From Chloroflexota bacterium (GTDB lineage Bacteria; Chloroflexota; UBA11872; VXOZ01), in NCBI GenBank assembly GCA_009839775.1, contig VXOZ01000090.1, positions 1-5,623 on the forward strand: a stretch of 5,623 nucleotides of DNA, given 5' to 3'. Of this stretch, positions 1-4,851 are shown in pieces; positions within the stretch are counted from its first letter, which is position 1, and the number at the start of each line of letters is the position of its first letter. The translations under genes and the position numbers were made by a program. The notes beneath the pieces are model-generated. The model had not been told where the DNA came from. It saw only the letters and a list, made by a program, of their open reading frames with translations, and ran no database searches.

Positions 1-834
1 CTGGTGACGTCGGCGTGGACGCAGCCCGCGGAAACGCAGACTGTGGTGCACTTGGACGTTGATCCGGCGGAAGTCGGCAAAGTCTTCCCCGTGGCAGCGG
101 GGATGGTGGCCGATGCACGCGCGGGACTGGAGGCGCTGGCGGTTGCATGTGTGGACTACCGACCGGAGCGGAGCGCGTGGCTCGACCAGGTGAACGCCTG
201 CAAGAGGCAGTGGCACAACGTGATTGAGGCGGAAATGAGCGATACGGGAGCCCCCATCCGTCCGCAGCATCTCATGGCGCAAATCCAGGCACGGCTCAAT
301 CCGGCGGATATCGTGGTCTCCGACGCAAGTTTCTCGGTCGGGTGGGTCGGCACATATCTGCGCGCCCTGCGCGGTGGTCAGCGCTTCCTGTTTCCACGCG
401 GTCTGGCGACGATGGGATTCGGTGTTCCTGCCGCCATTGGCGCGCGGTTCGCGCAGCCGGAGGGCAAGATAGTGGTTGTGGTGGGCGACGGCAGTGTGAC
501 CTACGCCATCGGCGAGTTGGCTGTGCTCGCCAAGTACGGTTTAGACATAACTGTGGTTGTGCTAAACAATAGCTGCCTCGGCTATAGCAAGATTTCGGAG
601 ATGCTGAACTACAGCGCAGACTACGAGGAAGTGGACTTTCCCGATACCGACTTTGCCATGATTGCGCGGGGCTTTGGCTGTGAAGGCTTATCTGTAAGGG
701 AACCTGCCGAGCTTGGCCCGGCGCTGCACACGGCTTTTACATCCGCAGGCCCGGTGTTGCTCGACGTGCGCGTCGACCCCTGGCAGACGCCGGAACTTGA
801 CTTGCGCCAGCGCTTGGCTGCGCTGCAAGAATAG
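1..834 (+). CDS. Thiamine-diphosphate-dependent enzyme, acetolactate-synthase-like (C-terminal part, 5' end outside window)
   Basis: The reading frame is open from the first base to the TAG at 832-834, giving 277 codons, so the N-terminal half lies to the left. The visible part starts at the end of the central domain (VHLDVDPAEVGK, codons about 16-27), as in the acetolactate synthase / benzoylformate decarboxylase superfamily. The ThDP-binding domain follows. It has the FPRGLATMGFGVPAAIGA segment (about 130-147) and the diphosphate/Mg motif GDG (162-164), spaced 24 residues from the paired Asn (189-190). These proteins are usually 550-600 residues, so about half is present. The family joins or cleaves 2-oxo acids and related carbonyl compounds through ThDP. 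Substrate specificity cannot be told: the residues after NN (SCLGYSK) do not match the usual NQxLGMVxQ of true acetolactate synthase, so an ALS-like carboligase, decarboxylase or acetyltransferase is equally possible. A Nudix gene and an SDR gene follow closely, which suggests a shared transcript. Confidence 0.88.
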   Translation: MVTSAWTQPAETQTVVHLDVDPAEVGKVFPVAAGMVADARAGLEALAVACVDYRPERSAWLDQVNACKRQWHNVIEAEMSDTGAPIRPQHLMAQIQARLNPADIVVSDASFSVGWVGTYLRALRGGQRFLFPRGLATMGFGVPAAIGARFAQPEGKIVVVVGDGSVTYAIGELAVLAKYGLDITVVVLNNSCLGYSKISEMLNYSADYEEVDFPDTDFAMIARGFGCEGLSVREPAELGPALHTAFTSAGPVLLDVRVDPWQTPELDLRQRLAALQE

Positions 835-865
835 TCAGTAATCAGCTTTTCCACATGGGATTGCG

Positions 866-1303
866 ATGACCGAAACTATCAAGAAAGTGGTTGCATACGT
901 TACCCGGGAAGACGAACTCCTGGTCTTCACGCACCGTGACTTTCCTGAAGCCGGTGTGCAAGTGCCGGCCGGCACCGTGGAAGAGGGCGAGACGCTCGAC
1001 GCGGCTGTGCTGCGCGAAGTGCATGAGGAAACCGGCCTGCCGCTCACGGCGGTGCGGGTTACGGCATACTTGGGGCGTCGTCTTTGGCAAGCTGACCCCT
1101 ACCGCCATGAACGGCACTTCTACCATCTTCGACTCATCGCCGCCGTGCCGGACAGGTGGCTGCACTACGAGTTGCACGCCGGCACCGGCGAACCCATTGC
1201 GTTCTCTTTCTTTTGGGTAAAGCTGGATGACCCGCGTTTGCGCCTTGCCGGTGGGCAGGACGCGCTGTTAGATACGCTTCTACCTACTGCCCAGGAGATA
1301 TGA
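866..1303 (+). CDS. Nudix hydrolase
   Basis: The protein has 145 residues, the normal size for a single-domain Nudix enzyme. Residues 36-58 are a perfect Nudix box (GX5EX7REUXEEXGU): Gly36, Glu42, Arg50-Glu51, Glu54-Glu55 and Gly57-Leu58 are all present, so the Mg-binding catalytic helix is intact. It is preceded by QVPAG, a common lead-in to the box. The family hydrolyses nucleoside diphosphates linked to another group (NDP-sugars, ADP-ribose, dinucleotides, oxidised nucleotides). No residue visible here fixes the substrate. The ATG at 866 has a weak GGGA (857-860) five bases upstream. The gene begins 31 bases after the ThDP-enzyme stop and ends 67 bases before the SDR start, so it is probably co-transcribed with both. 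The protein is cytoplasmic, with no signal peptide or membrane segment. Confidence 0.92.
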   Translation: MTETIKKVVAYVTREDELLVFTHRDFPEAGVQVPAGTVEEGETLDAAVLREVHEETGLPLTAVRVTAYLGRRLWQADPYRHERHFYHLRLIAAVPDRWLHYELHAGTGEPIAFSFFWVKLDDPRLRLAGGQDALLDTLLPTAQEI

Positions 1304-1313
1304 ACGCCTGTCT

Positions 1314-1346
1314 CGGTCTGCCTTAAGAACGACAAGGGTGAGACCG
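1314..1346 (+). other. Stem-loop between the Nudix and SDR genes
   Basis: CGGTCT (1314-1319) pairs with AGACCG (1341-1346), and CCTT (1321-1324) pairs with AAGG (1334-1337). This makes a ten-pair hairpin with a small asymmetric internal loop and a nine-base apical loop. No T-run follows, so it is not an intrinsic terminator. It could be an mRNA processing or stability element, or chance pairing. The inverted repeats are seen directly; any role is inference. Confidence 0.35.
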
Positions 1347-1357
1347 GCGCACAGCGG

Positions 1358-1363
1358 AGAGGA
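1358..1363 (+). promoter_or_regulatory. Ribosome binding site that decides the SDR start
   Basis: AGAGGA lies seven bases before the ATG at 1371. It favours that ATG over the in-frame GTG at 1338, which would add 11 residues not typical of the family. Confidence 0.6.
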
Positions 1364-1370
1364 AGCGAGG

Positions 1371-2144
1371 ATGCGGTTACAAGACAGGGTTGCCATAGTC
1401 ACCGGCGCTGCGGGCGGATTGGGGGCGACGTATGCTCAGGCCATTGCGCGGGAAGGCGGCCGCGTGGCGGTGGTTGACGTGCTTGATGGTGAAGGCACGG
1501 CGCAGGGCATTCGCGCGCTCGGCCGGCAAGCACGCGCGTTCCAGGCGGATCTAACCGATGAACAGCAGGTGCAGGGGATGGTACGCCAGGTAGTGGAGGA
1601 GTTTGGGCGGATCGACATTCTCGTCAACAACGCGGGCGGCGCCGGACAGCAGGCCGCGGAGTCCGAGATTGAGAAGATCGACCGGGCGCACTGGGATGAG
1701 ATCATCGCCATCAATCTCACCACGACCATGCTCTGCATCAAGCATGTTGCGCCGCACATGAAACGGCAGCGGAGCGGCAAAATCGTGAACGTCTCCTCGC
1801 GCGCTGCGCGGGGCACGGCATGGTTCGGTCAGGTCACGCCGGAATACATCGCCGCCAAAATTGGCGTAATCGGCCTCACGCGCCAGCTTGCCAAGGACCT
1901 TGGCCCGTTTGGGATCAACGTGAACTGCCTCGTGCCCAGCTTTACGGTCAGCGGTCCGGCGCTCCAGAACGCCTGGGACTGGATGACAGATGAAGAGCGC
2001 GCCCGCATGATCGAAGCCACGCCCCTGCGCCGTCTGCCGGATCCAGAAGAGCTCGCGAGTGTGGTGGTCTTTCTCGTCAGCGACGAGTCCAGCTACGTCA
2101 CCGGCGCTTGCCTGGACGTCAACGGCGGGTCGCTGATGGCGTAG
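1371..2144 (+). CDS. Short-chain dehydrogenase/reductase (classical SDR, FabG-like)
   Basis: From the ATG at 1371 the protein has 257 residues, typical for a classical SDR. The cofactor loop TGxxxGxG is at 11-18 near the N-terminus. An Asp at 36, at the end of the second beta strand, suggests NAD(H) rather than NADP(H). NNAG is at 86-89. The catalytic tetrad appears as Asn115, Ser142/Ser143, Tyr159 and Lys163 (YIAAK). The C-terminal end SYVTGACLDVNGG is standard. The gap from Ser143 to Tyr159 is 16 residues, about three more than the usual 13, so the active-site loop is slightly extended. The enzyme would interconvert an alcohol and a ketone in the cytoplasm; the substrate is unknown. Names such as 3-oxoacyl-ACP reductase or glucose/sorbitol dehydrogenase would be over-calls. 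A longer version from GTG 1338 is less likely. It probably forms the end of an operon with the ThDP enzyme and Nudix genes. Confidence 0.93.
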   Translation: MRLQDRVAIVTGAAGGLGATYAQAIAREGGRVAVVDVLDGEGTAQGIRALGRQARAFQADLTDEQQVQGMVRQVVEEFGRIDILVNNAGGAGQQAAESEIEKIDRAHWDEIIAINLTTTMLCIKHVAPHMKRQRSGKIVNVSSRAARGTAWFGQVTPEYIAAKIGVIGLTRQLAKDLGPFGINVNCLVPSFTVSGPALQNAWDWMTDEERARMIEATPLRRLPDPEELASVVVFLVSDESSYVTGACLDVNGGSLMA

Positions 2145-2151
2145 ACCGTTG

Positions 2152-2160
2152 TGGTATAAG
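2152..2160 (+). promoter_or_regulatory. Possible extended -10 promoter element ahead of the methylthiotransferase gene
   Basis: TGG directly followed by TATAAG (2155-2160) fits the extended -10 form TGnTATAAT with one mismatch. No convincing -35 hexamer lies at the right distance, as is common for extended -10 promoters. Transcription would begin near 2167 and leave a leader of about 127 bases before the ATG at 2294. Short motifs like this occur by chance, so this is tentative. Confidence 0.25.
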
Positions 2161-2218
2161 TAGAGAGTGGTGACGAAGACGCTTTTGGCCCGCACTATCG
2201 AACGAATGGGCCTATACC

Positions 2219-2245
2219 GGTGCTCTTGAGGACCTCACACCTTTT
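2219..2245 (+). terminator. Weak terminator-like hairpin after the SDR gene
   Basis: GGTG (2219-2222) can pair with CACC (2238-2241), and TGAG (2227-2230) with CTCA (2234-2237), with a four-base bulge between. TTTT follows at 2242-2245. It could end the ThDP-Nudix-SDR transcript, or act within the leader of the next gene. The stem is short and interrupted, so confidence is low. Confidence 0.28.
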
Positions 2246-2270
2246 GCTTAATGTCATACGTGATTTGAGA

Positions 2271-2288
2271 AGTCATAGCAGTCAAAGC
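2271..2288 (+). repeat. Imperfect 9-base tandem repeat just before the methylthiotransferase start
   Basis: AGTCATAGC (2271-2279) is followed at once by AGTCAAAGC (2280-2288), with eight of nine bases identical. It lies five bases before the ATG at 2294, where a ribosome binding site would be expected and none is seen. It could be a regulatory site or chance. Confidence 0.4.
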
Positions 2289-2293
2289 TACTA

Positions 2294-3652
2294 ATGGCCG
2301 TCGCGATTACACAAAAACAGCACGAAGCGTCCGCGCGGGAGGACGTAGGCGCGCTGCGCTGTGCGGTGCTCACGCTTGGCTGCAAGGTAAACCAGGCGGA
2401 GACCGAGGAGATACGCGAGCGCTTTGCGCAAGCGGGCTTCGCGCCGGTGCCGTTTGGCGAGCCGGCGGAAGTGAGCGTGGTTAACACCTGCACCGTGACC
2501 CACGTGGCCGACCGCAAGTCGCGCCAGATGATCCGCCGCGCCCAGCTTGCCAGCCTGCAAGGCGTCTTGGTGGTGACGGGTTGCTACACGGCTGTTTCAC
2601 CGGAAGAGGCGGCAGCAGTGGTGCCTGATGCGCTCGTAATTCAGCGCGACCAACAGGAAGACCTGGTGGATATTGTTGCCACTGCGCTGCAAGAGCGGGG
2701 CGTGCCGATGCCGGGGCTGCTCTCACCCGAGGAACTGGCTTATGCCGCGATGCTCCAGCCAAGGTCAAGCCGGACTCGCAGCCGCGTCTTCGTCAAAGTG
2801 CAGGACGGCTGCTGGCACGCCTGCGCGTACTGCATCGTCCCACGTGCCCGCGGCCGGTCCGTATCGCGCCCGGCGATTGAGATTGTGGAGCGTGTGCGGA
2901 AACTCCATGCTGAGGGTGTGGCAGAGGTGGTGCTGACCGGTGTTTGCATTGGCGACTATGAGGACCCCGCCACTGGCAGCAGCTTAACGACGCTCATCCA
3001 GCGCCTACTTGACGAGACTGACATCTCTCGCATCCGCATAAGCTCGATCAATCCGATGCATTTCGATTACACTTTCTTGGAATTGTTCGCCCATCCCCGC
3101 GTCTGCCGACATATGCACCTACCGCTACAGAGCGGCAGCCCGCACATTCTGCAACGCATGAATCGACGCCATACGCTAGACGAATATCGACAGATCGTGC
3201 AGCGGGCGCGGGAGATATGTTCCGCGCTAGCCCTCACGACCGACGTGCTCGTGGGTTTTCCCAGCGAGACCGAGGAGCACTTTGGCGAGACGGCCGCGTT
3301 TGTGGAGGAAATGGCATTCGCCGATCTCCACGTCTTCCCGTATTCGGTGCGTCCCCGCACGAGCGCCGCGCACTTCGATGGGCACGTGCCCTTTGGCGTG
3401 CGCAAGCAGCGGGTGCGGCGGCTCTTAGCAAGGGTGCCGGCGCTCCGTCAAGCCTATAGAGACCGGTTTATTGGAAGTACGCTCGCTGTGGTGTGGGAAG
3501 AGGAAGCGGAGGGTCTTTGGCGCGGCTGTACCGATAACTACCTGCGCGTGTACGTCAAGAGTGATACGATTACAGCAGGGACGATGCGTGCAGTACGGCT
3601 TGTGGAGCCTTATAAAGACGGTGTGTTGGGTGAGACGGTAGATGGACCATAG
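2294..3652 (+). CDS. mtaB: tRNA (N6-threonylcarbamoyladenosine(37)-C2)-methylthiotransferase, MtaB type
   Basis: The protein has 452 residues and the three-domain order of the MiaB/RimO/MtaB family. The N-terminal UPF0004 domain has its three cluster cysteines: Cys30 (TLGCKVNQAE), Cys66 (NTCTVT) and Cys97 (VTGCY). The radical SAM domain carries Cys173, Cys177 and Cys180 (CxxxCxxC), with HLPLQSGS further on. A C-terminal TRAM-like RNA-binding region covers about 390-448. LGCKVNQxE is the hallmark of the MtaB branch (B. subtilis YqeV), which adds a methylthio group to t6A37 of ANN-decoding tRNAs using two 4Fe-4S clusters and SAM. MiaB and RimO have different signatures here. The ATG at 2294 has no clear ribosome binding site, and the first 20 or so residues are extra relative to family members, which usually start just before TLGC. 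The gene stands alone between two spacers and shows no functional tie to its neighbours. Confidence 0.93.
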   Translation: MAVAITQKQHEASAREDVGALRCAVLTLGCKVNQAETEEIRERFAQAGFAPVPFGEPAEVSVVNTCTVTHVADRKSRQMIRRAQLASLQGVLVVTGCYTAVSPEEAAAVVPDALVIQRDQQEDLVDIVATALQERGVPMPGLLSPEELAYAAMLQPRSSRTRSRVFVKVQDGCWHACAYCIVPRARGRSVSRPAIEIVERVRKLHAEGVAEVVLTGVCIGDYEDPATGSSLTTLIQRLLDETDISRIRISSINPMHFDYTFLELFAHPRVCRHMHLPLQSGSPHILQRMNRRHTLDEYRQIVQRAREICSALALTTDVLVGFPSETEEHFGETAAFVEEMAFADLHVFPYSVRPRTSAAHFDGHVPFGVRKQRVRRLLARVPALRQAYRDRFIGSTLAVVWEEEAEGLWRGCTDNYLRVYVKSDTITAGTMRAVRLVEPYKDGVLGETVDGP

Positions 3653-3693
3653 CCGGACACAAGGGCTTGACAGATAGCTGCCCCGAGACCGGT

Positions 3694-3721
3694 TTGACTT
3701 GTGAATTGAGAAGCAAATAAG
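3694..3721 (+). promoter_or_regulatory. Possible weak promoter for the HIT gene
   Basis: TTGACT (3694-3699) and AATAAG (3716-3721) are separated by 16 bases; they match the sigma70 hexamers at five and four of six positions. The -10 lacks its two most conserved T residues, so this is weak. A perfect TTGACA also occurs at 3667-3672 but has no -10 partner. The rest of the 175-base spacer (3653-3827) shows no gene and no strong hairpin. Confidence 0.25.
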
Positions 3722-3817
3722 TGGAAAAAGGCTTTGCGCTCGCGGACGCTTTCCCCGTGCCAGGGTCAGTCTTTGTGGGGGTGAACCGGCGAGCACGTGC
3801 GGTGGTTGTAGAGAAGT

Positions 3818-3823
3818 GAGGTG
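3818..3823 (+). promoter_or_regulatory. Ribosome binding site of the HIT gene
   Basis: GAGGTG ends four bases before the ATG at 3828. It is the clearest ribosome binding site in the window and fixes that start. Confidence 0.65.
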
Positions 3824-3827
3824 ACAG

Positions 3828-4169
3828 ATGGACTGCATCTTTTGCGGCATTGTGAATGGGAGCCTGCCAACAGAATTGATCTACGAGGGCGACCAGATCG
3901 TCGCGTTTCGCGATATTACCCCGCAGGCGCCGACGCACGTCCTCATCGTGCCGCGTGAACACATCGAATCGGTTGCCGCACTTGGTGAAACGCATACGCC
4001 GCTGTTGGGCGAGATGTTCCTCGCCGCACAGGAGATCGCGCAGCAGGAGGGTATCGGCGAAACCGGCTACCGCCTCGTCTTCAACTGCGGCCGCGCGGCG
4101 GGGCAGTCCGTGGACCACCTGCACCTCCATCTCCTCGGCGGACGCAAGCTGGGCTGGCCGCCGGGTTGA
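3828..4169 (+). CDS. HIT family (histidine triad) nucleotide-binding protein, HINT type
   Basis: The 113-residue protein is full length for the HINT branch. The histidine triad is H97-L-H99-L-H101-L-L, preceded by QSVDH; the middle His99 is the expected nucleophile. CIFC at 3-6 is the N-terminal CxxC of zinc-carrying HIT proteins, and THVLIVPREHI (36-46) is the usual second strand, with His45 a likely metal ligand. The ending LGWPPG is common among bacterial members. The family hydrolyses AMP or GMP esters and phosphoramidates such as adenosine phosphoramidate; the physiological substrate in bacteria is usually unknown. It is cytoplasmic. It starts 175 bases after the methylthiotransferase stop, behind its own good ribosome binding site. 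Confidence 0.94.
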   Translation: MDCIFCGIVNGSLPTELIYEGDQIVAFRDITPQAPTHVLIVPREHIESVAALGETHTPLLGEMFLAAQEIAQQEGIGETGYRLVFNCGRAAGQSVDHLHLHLLGGRKLGWPPG

Positions 4170-4222
4170 TGCTTACGGCGGAACAAGCCAGCGCGCAGTG
4201 CTTACTGGGCCTGTTCGTCCGC

Positions 4223-4252
4223 AGCCGGCGCCAGCCGCGGCTATCCTGTTTT
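4223..4252 (+). terminator. Weak terminator-like hairpin after the HIT gene
   Basis: AGCCG (4223-4227) pairs with CGGCT (4238-4242) around a ten-base loop, and TTTT follows at 4249-4252. The stem is only five pairs and the T-run is six bases away, so termination would be inefficient. The T-run overlaps the -35 of the next promoter. Confidence 0.2.
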
Positions 4253-4279
4253 GACCGCCTGCAAGCGCTTCTCTATTAT
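4251..4279 (+). promoter_or_regulatory. Sigma70-type promoter for the xdhC pair
   Basis: TTGACC (4251-4256) and TATTAT (4274-4279) are separated by exactly 17 bases. Each hexamer matches the consensus at five of six positions, including the key first A and last T of the -10. Transcription should start near 4286. This leaves a short leader of about 28 bases before the GTG at 4315 and places the in-frame TTG at 4279 inside the -10, upstream of the transcript. It is the best promoter seen in the window. Confidence 0.6.
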
Positions 4280-4298
4280 TGGAATTGGTCACAGAAAC

Positions 4299-4303
4299 GG
4301 GAG
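4299..4303 (+). promoter_or_regulatory. Likely ribosome binding site of the first xdhC gene
   Basis: GGGAG lies 11 bases before the GTG at 4315, slightly far but usable. The alternative TTG starts at 4279 and 4285 have no purine-rich site upstream. Confidence 0.4.
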
Positions 4304-4314
4304 TTGATTGGCAA

Positions 4315-4659
4315 GTGCGTACGGTTTACGACGACGTGGTTGAACGCCTTGAGCAGAAGGAGTGCCTGGCGGTTGCTACCGTCATACAGGCGCGCGGTTC
4401 CACGCCGCAGAAGGTGGGCGCCAAGCTCCTCGTGCATGAGAATGGGCGCACGCAGGGCACAATCGGGGGCGGATGCGTGGAAGCGGAAGTTTGGAAGGAA
4501 GCGACGGCGGCGCTGCGCGCAGGAGCATCCCGGATCGTCGAAGTGGACTTGAATGACGACGTGATGGGTGACGTCTGCGGCGGTACGCTCACTGTTTTCA
4601 TTGATATTTGGCAACCGGAAGCCACGCCGGCGCATGATCCGAACGAGGACAGATCATAG
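4315..4659 (+). CDS. XdhC/CoxI family protein, N-terminal domain only
   Basis: From the GTG at 4315 the protein has 114 residues. It matches the XdhC/CoxI N-terminal domain (Pfam XdhC_CoxI): a helical start (YDDVVERLEQKE), AVATVIQARGSTPQKVGAKLL (19-39), GTIGGGCVEAEV (48-59) with Gly51-53 and Cys54, then DVCGGTLTVFID near the C-terminus with Cys88. XdhC-family proteins help insert the sulfurated molybdenum cofactor into xanthine dehydrogenase and related molybdenum hydroxylases, including aerobic CO dehydrogenase. Well-studied XdhC proteins carry a second Rossmann domain, which is absent here; the next gene supplies one. The frame can be extended to TTG 4279, but that codon lies in the promoter -10. 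Expression is probably driven by the promoter at 4251-4279. Which molybdoenzyme it serves cannot be told from this window. Confidence 0.85.
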   Translation: MRTVYDDVVERLEQKECLAVATVIQARGSTPQKVGAKLLVHENGRTQGTIGGGCVEAEVWKEATAALRAGASRIVEVDLNDDVMGDVCGGTLTVFIDIWQPEATPAHDPNEDRS

Positions 4660-4734
4660 CGAAATGCCTTGCCGGATGTGGTCTCTTTCGTGGCTGAACT
4701 TTCCAATTCTGCGCCATCGCGTAACCAGGAACCG

Positions 4735-4783
4735 GCAGCGAGCTAGCACACTCGTGCTGGCTGACTGCGAGCGCGGCGCTTGC
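4735..4783 (+). other. Two adjacent hairpins between the xdhC genes
   Basis: AGCTAGCAC (4741-4749) pairs with GTGCTGGCT (4754-4762) around an ACTC tetraloop, giving nine pairs with one G-U. Four more pairs are possible across a 2x2 internal loop (4735-4738 with 4765-4768). Right after it, 4767-4773 pairs with 4777-4783 around three bases, giving seven pairs with one G-U. The outer pairs of the first and the base of the second compete for 4767-4768. No T-run follows, so these are not standard terminators. In this 192-base spacer (4660-4851) no gene is seen; the frame shared by both xdhC genes is stopped at 4657, 4744, 4762 and 4819. Confidence 0.5.
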
Positions 4784-4838
4784 TTCAACCAAAGGCCACG
4801 GTGTATGCAAATTGCGGTTGACTATTCGCGGAATTCAC

Positions 4839-4842
4839 GAGG
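4839..4842 (+). promoter_or_regulatory. Likely ribosome binding site of the second xdhC gene
   Basis: GAGG lies nine bases before the GTG at 4852. That GTG is the first usual start codon after the in-frame TGA at 4819-4821. Confidence 0.45.
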
Positions 4843-4851
4843 CAGGCGCTC

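Noticed and set aside
1551..2195. Long minus-strand open frame (214 codons) opposite the SDR gene
   Set aside because: It is antisense to a gene with every SDR motif intact, shows no recognisable domain, and reflects the GC-rich codon use of the real gene.
2187..2212. GGCCC...GGGCC inverted repeat as a terminator
   Set aside because: Only five pairs with a 16-base loop, and the T-run is before the stem rather than after it.
3667..3695. Perfect TTGACA at 3667-3672 as a promoter
   Set aside because: The bases 16-18 downstream (CCGGTTTG region) do not resemble a -10 element.
3570..4130. Minus-strand open frame (186 codons) over the methylthiotransferase end, spacer and HIT gene
   Set aside because: It overlaps the end of one well-supported gene and most of another, and its translation resembles no family.
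4818..4851. TTGACT at 4818-4823 as the -35 of a separate promoter for the second xdhC gene
   Set aside because: No -10-like hexamer lies 15-19 bases downstream; that stretch is GC-rich.
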